64,000 nucleotides of DNA from Chamaecyparis obtusa (Eukaryota > Streptophyta > Pinopsida > Cupressales > Cupressaceae): contig BSBK01001538.1 of assembly GCA_027943335.1 (NCBI GenBank), forward strand, positions 1-64,000. Reading direction: 5' to 3'. Shown here one piece after another: positions 46,713-58,199 of the stretch. Position 1 is the first letter of the stretch, and each line of letters opens with the position of its first letter. The translations under genes and the position numbers were made by a program. The notes beneath the pieces were generated by a model. The model saw only the letters and a program-made list of their open reading frames with translations, did no database searches and was not told the DNA's origin.

Positions 46713-49700
46713 TGTAGTACCCCTCGCATCTTTCTTTTGCTGATACTATGTTTAGTTTGACACTGTTTTATCTTGGTTGATTAGATCAGACATATATTAC
46801 ATGTTATATTTATATTTTGGTGTGTGATTAAACAGTTATAGTTTGGATGTTAATTGTTATGTTTGAACCTGAAACAAAACTTTACGTAATGGTTAAATCT
46901 AGTAATGATGGATTTTATATGATGTTTCAAATGCATGTATAAATTGAAGTAATTAGATGATGATTATATTTGGTACTTACCCCATACCCACATGTGTATG
47001 GTATTATGTTTGTTATAATTATGTTTTCTTTTCTGTTGACATGCATGTATGGTAGAGGAGGAGGCGTAGTTACCTGCATTTAGTCGGGTCCACACGTCCT
47101 AGCCATCCCTACCATTGTCTGATAGTATGTTATATATGCACATGTACATGCAATGGTTTTTATGCAGGTTGCAGGTACCATTATGATGAGCGTGCCATTA
47201 TTATGTCTCAATGGTGGAGAAGGGGAGTTAGCACCTAGGCCAATTCCCTAACCTAACCATCCTAAAATCACGGATGAGACCTTACTTGACTTACCTAAAT
47301 CGAATTCGTTCTGGTAGAATGAATCCGATATATGTTTTCCCGGTTGAGCATGATATTGTCTTAGGTTTTGTTTCATGTCGGTGTTACATTTTTGACCTTG
47401 TGGATCTCATGTCTGATCTCTGATAGTTATTGAAATTATGTTGACACATTGGTAAATATTATGTTATTAGTATGATATAACATAATTAGTTATATATGCT
47501 TTCTCTAAGTCTCTTATAATAATAATATTATAAATGGTATATATATTAAGTTTATATGTATGACTATATGTTTATATAGATAGAGCTTATTATATAATCT
47601 TGAATATTGAGTGATATAACTTAATGCAAAGGATAAATTAGAAATAAAAAGAAAAGAAATTTACAATTTTAAATTGTTTCATTTTAGGTAGTTGACTTGA
47701 ATAGTAGGGGGAAATAATAAAATATTTCTTTCTTACTTTTCAAGCCAATTTAGAGGTCAGAGAGAGAGACTTGTCACTACTTTTTGATATGCAAAAATTT
47801 AGAAGAGAGAATGGAGAGAGAGATGAAGGGTTGAGGAAGAGAAGAGAGGAAGAATAGAAGACAATTTGGGAGCTATTTTGGAAGCAGCTGAGAGTCCAAG
47901 CTTGTGGATTGGAGAGGTATTCTCGGCTGGACTTCATCATCCTTCTTGTTGAACCAGGTAGGATTCGAGTTCCTTAATATGTTCTAAATTAGATTCTAAT
48001 CTTTCCATCAAATGAGAGAAAAGATTTATCTCCTCAAATTGAAGAGTGAAGCAATAGTTCAGTGAGAATTTAGTTTGCAATGTGAAATTTTAACATCATA
48101 AACATACAATCCTTCTCAAACTCAATAGTGAATTCATTTTGGAAAAGAAAAGAATTTGTTATCTCTTATCACAATGAAACGTGGTTATGTTTTGATTCAA
48201 TGTTTTCCACATTATCTATTTAATAGATCACATAATTATTCTAAAAATTGAAAGAACTAATGTATCATCTTGACAATCAAATTTGAAAATAAAATCATCA
48301 ATTTCATGGGATAGCATATTAAACCAAGTTTTGGAGGAGAGACAAACACAAATAAACTTAGTTTTTTGAAACCAAATACACACTTCCAGCTTGCTGGAAA
48401 ATGTATGAGGAAAAACATTTCCTTTCATTAAAAAAAAAACACAGTCATTATTTTATTATTTATTGCCACCTATCTCCATAAAATGTATATTATATGATTT
48501 CAAAATATTAAAGACTTAACCTAGCATCCACATGCCCCAAGGGAAAGAGTCAAATCCTAAGCTAAGATGTTTGGAGGCCCCACTCCAAACCTACGTTCAA
48601 GACAAGGCTTGAATGAGTAAATTTTCAAACTCTAAGCATTCCTCATTAAGAAGAGAAAGATTGAGGGGGGGACAAAAAGATTTGGTCCCACTTCCAACAC
48701 AATACCCCATGCCTTTAGAGGTACGCCAGCATGGAAGGGCAAGAGTAAACAAGTTTAAAAAAAAGAATTTGGAGGTGAATGCCTAGACCCACGTGCATAG
48801 TGGGGGAAAATCTTCAACAAAGTTTTAAATGCTCTTCCAAAGACCTGCGCCTAGGAAAGAGGGAAGACAAGGAAAGGTAGTGGGAAGTGGGTCCCACTCC
48901 TTTCCCATGTCATATCATAAAAGGGTAATTTCATTAAATTGTTTTGTGTTTAATTTCAAAGTTTGGGCAAGCCTACGTGGGTTTTGATGAAGACATAAAG
49001 GGAAGACATTAAGTGAAGGGGCTTTGATGATGTGTCAGCCCCAAGTACACACTTGACCCAATAAAAAGGTTTGAAAACTTTATGCAAGACAAGACCTCCT
49101 TTCACATGTGCTAGTTTAAGGAAAGTATTTAATAAGGTATGGGGGGGTGTATATTTCAAGGTTAATTTATTTGTTTTTTGCTTGTTGAGGTGGTTGGATT
49201 TAAAAGCTATTAGAGCTTAATTGAAATTGAGTAGATACCTTTTTAGGATGCTAGTCTAGGATTTAAGTGGAGTAGTAAATTGATATATTTAATTTATGCA
49301 TGTTTTATTTAATGATGAGTAATGCATTTATAATTTGTGGGGTTTATTAATTAACACATTAATAATTACAATTAATATTACATTGTAACATTGGGAGTTA
49401 AGGTATATTTATAATTCTTAAGTGACATAATATAATCTTTTAATTAGATAATGAATGTATTCTATAATCAATAACTATATATATATAATAGGAAGAGTTT
49501 AGTGATAGCTTGTCGTAGTTGATTGTTGGGTTAGCTAGTTCCTTTTAATGAGATAATATATTGAAATTATTAAGTGGGATTGGCATGGTGTCTTAAATTT
49601 TGTAATCACGATGTTCCATTTTCATCCTTTTTAACAGATTATATGGACATTGAAAAATATTTATAAAGTAGATTAGAAAATCACATAAGTATGAACTTGC

Positions 49701-51238
49701 TATCCTTGTGAGCAAAAGGAAAATTTACTTGTTAAAATGATTCTTGTGAATTTGATTTCCTTATGAAATGTCAATTTCTTGTTTACGATGTTCGCTTACT
49801 GCGTATATCATATGTGCATGTAAAATAGTATGTTGATGTAGTTGTTTTACATACGGGATTAGATAACCGAATAGGGGGTAAAATCCAGAGGTCGGGTATA
49901 TGTTGTGGTTATCAGTTATCTGGTTGTTGATTGTTTTTATGGTGTAATGTGGATTCTATCTTCTTTTGCTTGTTTTGGATTAGAGTCAATGTGAGACCTT
50001 GATGGGATGGTCAAACCGATCCCTGTTATTATTTCCTCCTGGTGGGTTAAAACTTGATTTAGTGGCCAAGTGAATTTATGTTTTGAAATGAGATTTGCTT
50101 TAATTGTTTATTTGGTTATGGAAATTTAATGTGTCATAAGTGGCCACAAACCAGGATGGGTATTATTGTGGAACTAGGGTAGGTTATCTAGATGTGGTGT
50201 AGAAGGTGGCTTGCAATGGATCGCCGAGGCCCGCAAGTGGCTGACGGATCATCCATTGACAAGTTTCTTAATTCCAGTGATAACATTATAAAAATTGATT
50301 TAGTCAGGATAACATTAAAAAAAAAAGATAATTTGAAATACCTCGCCCATGCCTTGAGTGCTAGTTAAGATTAAGGATGGATGCGGGAAGATGCTAGATG
50401 CATCATCGATATACTTGTCTTCATGAGAGATATCGATGCCACGTACGATCACTTGAGTGCCGTCGGTTCAGTGAGGAACCTTCAGGACTAAACTCGAGGG
50501 TGGATCTACGTGATGACACCTTCCTACTCACACCGTAGATATCCTACGTATGTCAGTGCCTCTGGTAACCTGTATACCCTCTTGTATTAGATATATTCTC
50601 CTAGATGTGGTTTGGAGAATGGTCCTTAGTGTGTGTGTGGGCCTGGTGTTATCTCCCTCGCACGGTGGGGTGGACCTCTGGGTTCCACATGGTCGGGTGG
50701 TAGTGTACTTCTCCATTGAGACAGTTGCGGACTACCCTTCGTCACTTGGTTGTACACTTGGATCAGTCTATCTCTTTCTTGCAGATTTATGTACCCAGAT
50801 GTTAAAAGTTATTATGTTGTACTTCTAGGAGGTTTTCACTTGATTTGTAATGATCCCTACGTGGATCCATGATGTATTTTGATACATGTAATTGTATTAA
50901 ATATCACCGCATACCCTACGACATGTGTAGCGGATGTAGGTGATCATGAGTTGTAATGAAATATTGATTAAGAGATGTATTTAATTTTACTTTGTACTTA
51001 AGAGTTCTTAAGCATTTATCATGTTAGCGTAGTGTTAGTTAGATGACGTAATTCTACGTCAGGGACCCTTGAGAATGATAATGTAATGATATGTTTTATT
51101 CTAAACTCATGTTTGTATATCATTGTGTTCTATGTTCAATGTGTTTGTAAACTTTAATAAACAAAAAAAAAAATGTTGCATAACTTAGTTTAATTTTTTT
51201 TAGTGCTTTTCTTTTGGGTTCCCTGACGGGGCGTTACA
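46713..51238 (+). mobile_element. 4.5-kb solo LTR with perfect TAATA target duplication
   Basis: TGTAGTACCCCTCGC to GACGGGGCGTTACA, 4526 bp, flanked by TAATA on both sides (46708-46712 and 51239-51243). There is no interior, PBS or polypurine tract, and no supported ORF, so it is what remains after recombination between two LTRs. It shares the hairpin module (48384-48445) and a GTGGGTCCCACTC block with the chromovirus LTRs, which suggests a distant relative of element 3. Confidence 0.9.
48384..48445 (+). promoter_or_regulatory. hairpin module in the solo LTR
   Basis: TTCCAGC-TT-GCTGGAA (48384-48399) has the same 7-bp stem and 2-nt loop as GAGACCT-AC-AGGTCTC in element 3, but a different stem sequence. 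It overlaps GGAAAATGTATGAGG, and ACACAGTCATT follows. The second hairpin is lost. Confidence 0.55.
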
Positions 51239-51852
51239 TAATATCTTTCAACAAAGAATTGAGGAACCAATGAGAATTGAGAACACAAAGCACATGGATC
51301 ACTCCAAAATAGTTGAATCTCAATCACACATTTCAAATTTTGAATCTCATCCTCTCAATTTTGTCATTTTGTCCAAAGCTTTGAGACAAACATTTAAATT
51401 GTCCCCCCATTTAAAAACATTGCAAAGTTTTTAACTCAACCAAGGCTAAATCATGATTACTTCACTCTACCCCCTACCCTTGAGAATTTACTATAAATAA
51501 GAGGCATTTTGTGAGCATAATAAGCAATTAGAGTTTTTGAAGAGTAAAGCATCCTTATTATAGTCAATTTCATGAGCATTTGAGAGCATTTATCATTTGC
51601 ATTTGCATTTTTATCATAGCATAATGGAGAATTGTGAGCTAGATTAGGCATATTAGTATCATAGATTTCTCATTTTAGAAGTGTCACTAGTAGGGAATAC
51701 AAAGTTGAGAGCTCTACTTACCACATCTAATTAGAGAACCATGAGATGTTATGGATGTTAAATACATTTCTTAGTTTAAATTTGCATTGTATTTGCTTTG
51801 AATTGTTAGTTAATAATCCTAATTTCATGAAGGTGTTTTTCATTCACACACA
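51239..51852 (+). repeat. 5' LTR of element 4, right part
   Basis: Continues after the solo LTR with ATATCTTTCAACAAAG and ends CATTCACACACA two bases before the PBS. Contains the candidate TATA box at 51492. Confidence 0.8.
51492..51499 (+). promoter_or_regulatory. candidate TATA box of element 4
   Basis: TATAAATA in the right part of the LTR, about 350 bp before its end, a usual place for the U3/R border. No other support. Confidence 0.5.
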
Positions 51853-51854
51853 AA

Positions 51855-51874
51855 TGGCACCCACCGTGGGGCTC
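51855..51874 (+). other. primer binding site, tRNA-Lys type
   Basis: TGGCACCCACCGTGGGGCTC matches the complement of a plant tRNA-Lys(CUU) 3' end (from memory) at 19 of 20 bases. Same primer type as element 1. Confidence 0.85.
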
Positions 51875-51962
51875 TAAGCCTCATTTCTAACATTTTCATC
51901 AAGTTTTGTGTGTTTTTGTTGTCACTTTTCCGTGAATTTTTGCAGAAAATAGGAGAAATGAC

Positions 51963-52310
51963 GCGTATGAAGAATCTAATGACACTTGTGGCTATTCTGA
52001 TGATGCTTACCAGCAATTAACTGGTGAGATAAAGTGTGACGCCTATGAGATAAATTGCTACGCCTGAGATAGTAAAGTGACACCTGAGATCTGAGAAGTG
52101 TCACGTAAACTGTCATGCCTAGTATTTGTTAATTGTCGCTTTAAATAGCTTATCATACGCAATTTTCATTACTTTTCATGCATAGTAATTAAAGTGTTAT
52201 GCCTACTGAACTTTAAATGTCACCTGAATCACTAGAAAGTGACGCTGGATATTTTTAAAGTTACGCCTGCTAGCATTTTAATCACACATATTAGCTAAAT
52301 AATGACACCT
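51963..52310 (+). repeat. leader array 1 of element 4, GTGACGCCT core, ~21-bp period
   Basis: Degenerate units such as GTGACGCCTATGAG, CTACGCCTGAGATAG, GTGACACCTGAGATC, GTCATGCCTAG, GTTATGCCTACTG, GTGACGCTGGA, GTTACGCCTGCTAG and ATGACACCTGCTAC. Many neighbouring cores are 19-23 bp apart. Confidence 0.75.
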
Positions 52311-52385
52311 GCTACTTTTTGCTTTAATTTGCTGTCAAATCTATAGATTTTGTTTTCTCACTCTCTGTTTGTATTTTTACTGCAG

Positions 52386-52583
52386 ATGAGCAAACACAGG
52401 AAAGTTCAAAATCCAGAGAGCAGAGTCACACAACCAAGCAAAGAGGTAAGAATACAAGCTAAACGTGAAAAGGAATTGCATAGTGCTTTAATTTTAGAGA
52501 GTTTAGGCTTAGAAGAGAAATTGTATGCTCATTACATCAAGGTGTTAGAGGCTTACAAACTTAAATTTCCTGCTCTAAATTGA
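52386..52583 (+). CDS. small basic leader ORF of element 4, 65 aa
   Basis: ATG at 52386 sits directly after TTTTTACTGCAG, a good splice-acceptor context. The product starts MSKHRKVQNPESRVTQPSKE and is Lys/Arg-rich in its first half. Its second half is helical (LESLGLEEKLYAHYIKVLEA). It lies between the two arrays and upstream of gag. Ogre-type Tat elements are known to have an extra ORF before gag; whether this is related is unknown. An AGGTGAGT donor-like site follows at 52733-52740. Confidence 0.4.
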   Translation: MSKHRKVQNPESRVTQPSKEVRIQAKREKELHSALILESLGLEEKLYAHYIKVLEAYKLKFPALN

Positions 52584-53589
52584 AATTTGTTACATTAAGT
52601 TGTTGAAGTTTTCATTGAAAAATCTTGTGAAAACACTTAATTGTACTTCAAATTGTTCCTTTATGGTTTCCCTCATTTTGTATGGCTTTGTCGACTAACT
52701 TGTTGGAGGAGGGAGCGGGAACGATCGCCACTAGGTGAGTGAAAGCAAAAACAAGCAATCAAAAACCTCATAAAAGCGCCTAACTTTTTGCTAGCTACAA
52801 AAAAAAGGTATTAATCAAATCAAGCTTGCACTTGCTTAAATTGTGGCATTCATTGAATCTGGCTTAATTAAAATAAGGAATTAACACAAACACTTCAATT
52901 CTAAGAATTTCGTTGTCAAGATATTGAAAAAGAACAATTGTTGCTTGAGTGTTTGGAACGAAGAAAGACAATAGGGATATGCTCTTCACTTTTTAAGTGA
53001 ACCAAATTCCCAAACTTGTTGGACTAAGTTCAATTTTCTTGTTTTCTATACAAGCTAGTTAAAATAGAGCAATAGAGGGCCGACCTCCTGAGATTTTCCT
53101 TATGAGGACGGTGAGAGGGAATGACCCAAGTGGGAGACAATCGCTTTTGTTGTGGTACTATCCAACCCACTATAATCAAACACACTTTTCCTTAAAAGGG
53201 AAGTGGCTAGATTGTGTGCAAGTTTCTTCACTTCCTCTAGTATTCCTTTTGGGATTGCGCTAAATCATGCTTTTGTGTGTGTGGGAAGCCTGCAAGTGGG
53301 AAAAAGAACTTGGCATGGTTTAGAATGAAAATATTCATTAAAACCTAATAAGTAGTAAGCTACCTTATAGAGCCAAACATGTTAAAAGATGAATTTGACT
53401 ATAGGTAGAATTGCTCGGAAGACTTTCTTGTTCAATACTTGTGAAAAATGACTGAGAACATACACTTTTAGTGTGGTTTTAGGGACATGGTGCAAATTTG
53501 ATGTGTGTGTTGTGTTTGTACTTCATTTTCAAGCAAGAAAATTCCATAGACTTGATCTTACAATTTTTAAAATCTAAAATTTACAACAT
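52584..53589 (+). other. noncoding leader between small ORF and second array
   Basis: No supported ORF. A candidate intron donor is CTAG|GTGAGT (intron from 52735). A matching acceptor would be TTTATTTGTTCCAG ending at 53936 just inside the gag frame. Confidence 0.4.
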
Positions 53590-53850
53590 GGTCTGCAAAG
53601 TGCCACCTATGCACAGAGAAACACCGCGTGTCAGCAGTAAAGTCACACCTGTGACTGTTTAGAAAATTCCTATCAACAGTAAAGTCACACTTGTAATAGT
53701 TTAAGTGATGCCTAGAAGAATTTAAATCACGCCTATCAATAGGGAAAAGCCGCCTCTCAGCTGCAGAGTGCCGCTTGAGAATATTCCAGTCACCGCGTAT
53801 CAAACATAAAGTCACTCTTACACTCAGGTATGTGATGCCTAGAATAAAAA
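53590..53850 (+). repeat. leader array 2 of element 4, ~21-bp tandem units
   Basis: From 53682 seven adjacent units measure 21, 21, 22, 20, 21, 22 and 21 bp by eye. They begin TCACACTTG, TGATGCCTA, TCACGCCTA, GCCGCCTCT, TGCCGCTTG, TCACCGCGT and TCACTCTTA. This is the same core as array 1. The minus-strand ORF across it shows a 7-residue repeat only because the DNA unit is 21 bp. Confidence 0.85.
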
Positions 53851-53890
53851 AGATCAAACAGTGAGCATTTCCTGAGGATTTCAAAAAAAA

Positions 53891-55927
53891 TTGGTTCTAG
53901 ATTCAAATACCCTTTTGGTTGTTTTATTTGTTCCAGTACCTGCCTGGTCAAAAATCTTGATCTTGAGCCATTTTGAAAATTTCACATGGATTCGGCCACG
54001 AGCAAGCAAGATAGAAAGCCTATTTTTCAAGTGGTTTATGTTCATGTCTACTTTTACTCGATCATATTACGTAAAGAAAACCTTGCAAACAGACAGAACT
54101 TATCTGAGACAAGAGCTTCCTTTCCCAAGTGATACTTCTACTGTCCCAAGAGTACCACAAGAACCACCTGTTCAATAAGTGAAAACCAACATGATGTACT
54201 CCGATAGCTTGGGTAATAATAACAATGGAGGTATTGACCCAAACAATCAGGTTAATACCAATAATGGAGGAATAGACCCTAATAATCAAGGGATTAACAA
54301 CAATACTAATGGGGGCAATGGTGAACCAACCGTTGATGATGCAACTGATGAGAAGGTTAGTGAAGCTATACAAAGTCCGTGATTTTTAAAACTCATGGAG
54401 AAAGTGATGGAAAGAGACAAGGAAAAGTACTTTCTAGACCTAGCTCGAAAAGGTCTAAAACTCCCTCAAGACTATGATGTTAATCAACTTAGACCATCGA
54501 CAGTTGAAGAGAGCCCGATTGATATCATGAATAAACAATTTAAGTTATTTCAAATGCAATTGGACATGATAAAGCAAAGAGGGGCTCCAAAGCCCTTTTC
54601 TATAGAAACATTATGTCCATTTCCATTTGACAAAAGTCTAGTCATGGTACCATTCCCTATCAACGTAGTATTTCCTAAGTATGATAAATACGAAGGAACA
54701 TCGGATCCTCAAGATCATCTATGGGAATTTTGTGCATTAAGCTTAGAATTCATGCATGATACCACTTATTTAATGAGATTATTTCCTAGGAGTTTGGGAG
54801 GTATGGCCATGAAATGGTTTTCAAAATTACCTTCCAGCATTAAAACTTTTGAAGAGCTGGCTTCTAAATTTATGGCACACTACTCATACAATATCAAACA
54901 CGAAGTCACAATGATCACCTTATGTAATACCAAGAAAAAAGAAGGAGAAGGATTCCTAATTTTCCTACAAAGATGGAGGACGGTATTTGCTAGGTATCCC
55001 CGAAGTATCCCAGAAAAAGAGAAGATGGATATTTTTATCAATAGCTTGAGTAGTGAGATGAATTATTGGTTGAGAATGGAATGTCCTAAGACCTTCCAAG
55101 ATCTTATCAAGAATGGGGTGACAAATGAAGAGGTATTATTTAAGAGTGGAGAGTTAAAACTCTACAAGGATAATAATAATTACAATAACAATACCTCCAA
55201 CAACAACCATAACAACCAGAATAAGAACTTTTCTAACAACTATAATCGGTTTGGGTTGAAGAACAACAATAAAGGAGTGGTCAATGATGGTGTTGTTGAT
55301 TCTAGTAATTTAAAAGTGACTCCCTTTGCTCTCACAAGAACACCTAATCAGGTGAACAATGCAAATCAGGCTCCTAAAGTGCCTTACAACAAAAATACCA
55401 ATAGTGGCAATTTTGGGAACAACCAAGGAGGTAACAATTCTAACAAATTCTTGGTACCAACCCCCAAAAGGACCTTCACACCTTTGGGTGAACTTCTCAA
55501 GAAATCATTGAGGACTCTCATTGCTAACAAGATCATTAATTTACCTAGCATTCAACCCTATGAGCCACAACACAAGCCCAGTTGGTGGAGTGAGAATAGT
55601 CATTGTGAATATCATAGAATTAGGGGGCATAAGAAAAATGAGTGCTTACAACTAAAGAATGTGGTGCAAGACCTGATTGATAATGGTACAATCACTATTG
55701 AAGGGCCTCAAGGTAATGAAGATCATACAACATTTAAACAACCTTTTTATAACCATGAAAAAGGTGAATCATGCAATGGGAATAAGCAAAGTAGCAACAA
55801 TATCAATTTTGTGCCTCATTATGATAATGTTATCAATACTATATCCAAGAGTGAACATGTGGTAAATACTATTGTGATCAAAGAACAACCCCAAAAGGAA
55901 ACATCTAATGTTATCACTAGGGGGTAG
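53891..55927 (+). pseudogene. gag: gag of element 4 (two early stops, main part 54395-55927)
   Basis: One frame runs from 53891 with a TAA at 54176-54178 and a TGA at 54380-54382; from the ATG at 54395 it is open for 510 codons. After an Asn/Gly-rich N-terminal segment (GGIDPNNQ twice), the gag domain shows KYDKYEGTSDPQDHLWEF, AMKWFSKLPSSIKTFEELAS and FLIFLQRWRTVFARYP. An Asn-rich linker (about residues 262-305, NNNHNNQNKNFSNNYNRFG) follows. Then come WWSENSHCEYHRIRGHKKNE and LKNVVQDLIDNGTITIEG, a knuckle-like segment typical of Tat gag. It ends in a TAG before the protease. Gag would form the particle. Confidence 0.85.
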
Positions 55928-56974
55928 GCTTCAAGGATTACCTTACAAGGGGTTGATCCTAAAACCATTGACCCTCCACAATCCAGCATTTTGGCAAAAC
56001 AATTGGCTACAACAACAAAACCATATAGTTTGGTGGATCAACTACAAAAGACTCCAACACAAATTCTATCTTGGAGTTATTAAACTTATCACCAAATCAT
56101 AAAGAAATCTTAGAGAAGGCATTAGTGGAAACTAATGTTCCTACCAACTTGGATGAGGAGAAGTTTCAGAATATGGTAGGACATCTCATTGCAGCCCATT
56201 GACTTTCATTTTCAGACCATGATGACATGTCCATTACCCATCCCCAAAATTTTCCATTGCATATAGAAGTCTTGATTGAGACATAGGGTCAAGAGAGCTC
56301 TCATAGATGGGGGAGTTGGTCTTAACATTTGCACTTTGATTCTTGTCAAATCTCTAGGATTATCTGAGTCATGCATTGATCCTACACAAAGAATTACCAT
56401 AAAGGCCTATGATGAAGCAAAAAGAGCTTCATAATGCATGATTATATTGCCCATTCAAGTTGGAGCAGTAAAAAAGGACACAAAATGCCAAGTCTTAGAT
56501 ATGAAACTAACTTATAATATCTTATTGGGGAGGTTGTGGATCCATGAGATGCAAGCGGTTCCATCCACGTATCATCAATGCATAAAATTTCCATACATGG
56601 GTGAGGAAATCATGATTGGAGGGGATTCACATCCTTTCCAATATTGCAATGCATTAAAGCCTCTCCACGAATTATTTATTCGGCATAACATAGAGGGTAT
56701 TATCCGAAGGGCTACCATTGAAGACATTAAAGTGGATAATCGTAAGTTAACATTAAGTGCTACTTCTACTTCAAATCCTCCTCGAACTAACTCAACTACA
56801 TCAACTAAAGGAAAGGAGAAAGTGAGTTATGAGGGTACAACTTCAAATGAAAATTCAGATAAAGCATCTATACCAGAAGTAGAACTTTTCAAACCCACCA
56901 AAGAAGAGAAAGATAGAGCTAAAGAGGACCACTACAAAAAAATGAGTGACATGATGCATACATTTGAAAAATAG
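55928..56974 (+). pseudogene. pol: aspartic protease of element 4
   Basis: Follows gag in the same frame, but with a frame disturbance near 56080 and several stops (for example at 56200 and 56285). The active-site region reads RALIDGGVGLNICTLILV (about 56297-56350), a DGG type. LTYNILLGRLWIHEMQAVPS and IKFPYMGEEIMIGG follow (56505-56625). The open part 56438-56974 has 178 codons and ends in a Thr/Ser-rich and charged linker (EELFKPTKEEKDRAKED-like). It would release gag and pol products; this copy is inactive. Confidence 0.8.
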
Positions 56975-57199
56975 TGTAAAATCAAGTCCAAGGGAGTAGG
57001 GGAATATTTTGTTTCCCTATTCGACTTACCTACATCTCCAAGAACACATGGGAAACTGTCCAAAGAACATCTTCCTCACAAAAATAACTCTTATTTTGTA
57101 AGAGAAAGTGACAAGGCATCATTTGATAAAGAAGAAGATGAAGTCCTCCAATGGCTCTATCAAGATGAAAATGATACCTCAAATACTCCCATGGAGAGG

Positions 57200-57367
57200 A
57201 TTCAACACATTAACATTCAAACCGAGCAATATGGAAAAGGATTTGAAATAATGCAAAAAATGGGGTACAAGGGAAGAGGACCTTTAGGAAAAAGAAATAG
57301 AGGCTTGCTAGAGCCTATTGAACCCTCTTGGAGGTCAAAAGAAGAAAGATCAGGGGTAGGCTACTAG
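57200..57367 (+). pseudogene. G-patch domain of element 4
   Basis: In frame with the protease segment, EQYGKGFEIMQKMGYKGRGP, then LGKRNRGLLEPIEP, then GVGY and a stop at 57365. The glycine spacing and the MGYKGRGPLG core are those of a G-patch, a glycine-rich nucleic-acid-binding module known to follow the protease in some retroelements. It sits between protease and the acidic spacer. An earlier TAG at 56972 separates it from the protease ORF. Confidence 0.7.
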
Positions 57368-57391
57368 CACAAAGGAGAAAGCTCTGGCCCC

Positions 57392-58054
57392 ATGCATGAT
57401 TCATATCGTCAAGTGAACATGGTGGAATCCGATGTGGATAGCGATGATTCCCGAGACTATGAGTGGGATACTTTATCCGATGACTCATTTCATGATAAAG
57501 AGATTGTCACCATACATGCTTATGCTAATGTTCCTAGGCAGCAAACTCCAAGGAATGAAGATCCCATCATACAAGAACTCAATATAGGACAAGCACCCAT
57601 TAATCGACCATGGATAGAGGAATTTTGGGAACCATCGAAGGAGGATGATTCAAACATTAGGATTAATCCGCATGTTGTATTTCCCATGCTATTTCCCGTA
57701 GAAGTCCTAGAGGACTCAAGTGAAGAGGACTTTGATCCTTCTTCCATGGACCATCTCGAGGAAGCTCACGTCATAGACCTTAATGATACAATGTATGAAC
57801 CATCCAATGAGGTCATGTCCATAAATCCAACTGATGACACTTTGCCAAATGAATCCTTACCCTTGATGCATCCCAAACTTATTGATTGGGACCTAACCGA
57901 GCCAAGTGACTTACTCTATTTCCCAAATGACCAAGCCATGACCCAATACCTTAATGTGGTTGAGCCCTCTTTCACCAATGAATTCAGTTCGAACATGATG
58001 AGAACAATAGGGGTCCAATCTCTTAATCCAAAGAAAAAAAATGAAAAAAAATAA
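57392..58054 (+). CDS. acidic spacer ORF of element 4, 220 codons
   Basis: Opens MHDSYRQVNMVESDVDSDDS and is strongly acidic (RDYEWDTLSDDSFHD, EVLEDSSEEDFDPSSMDHLE), ending basic NPKKKNEKK. It is probably part of the gag-pro polyprotein in the ancestor rather than a separate protein. Same frame as the G-patch segment, with one stop (57365-57367) between them. Element 2 has a comparable acidic stretch after its protease remnant. No catalytic motif. Confidence 0.45.
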   Translation: MHDSYRQVNMVESDVDSDDSRDYEWDTLSDDSFHDKEIVTIHAYANVPRQQTPRNEDPIIQELNIGQAPINRPWIEEFWEPSKEDDSNIRINPHVVFPMLFPVEVLEDSSEEDFDPSSMDHLEEAHVIDLNDTMYEPSNEVMSINPTDDTLPNESLPLMHPKLIDWDLTEPSDLLYFPNDQAMTQYLNVVEPSFTNEFSSNMMRTIGVQSLNPKKKNEKK

Positions 58055-58170
58055 AAAAAAATAAAAAGTTATAGTGATGAAAACCACTATGTGGCAGCAC
58101 TAGAACCAAAAAAAAATAAAGACAAAGGATGTTTCCTATGGTGAAAACCCAATTGTGGCACCAAAGGAAG
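58027..58170 (+). repeat. A-rich GTGAAAAC spacer between protease and RT modules
   Basis: An A-rich tract, then GTGATGAAAACCACTATGTG with GCAGCAC, then CCTATGGTGAAAACCCAATT with GTGGCACCAAAGG. It matches the spacer at 9949-10060 in element 1. It contains stops, and the pol frame restarts after it, as in Tat elements that splice or recode between protease and RT. Confidence 0.75.
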
Positions 58171-58199
58171 AGAGGTTGGATACCCTACCTGAGCATGAA

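Noticed and set aside
53567..53884. Minus-strand ORF with a 7-residue repeat (CDFTVDR, CDFTADT)
   Set aside because: The heptad follows automatically from the 21-bp DNA unit of the leader array; the gag of the element is on the other strand.
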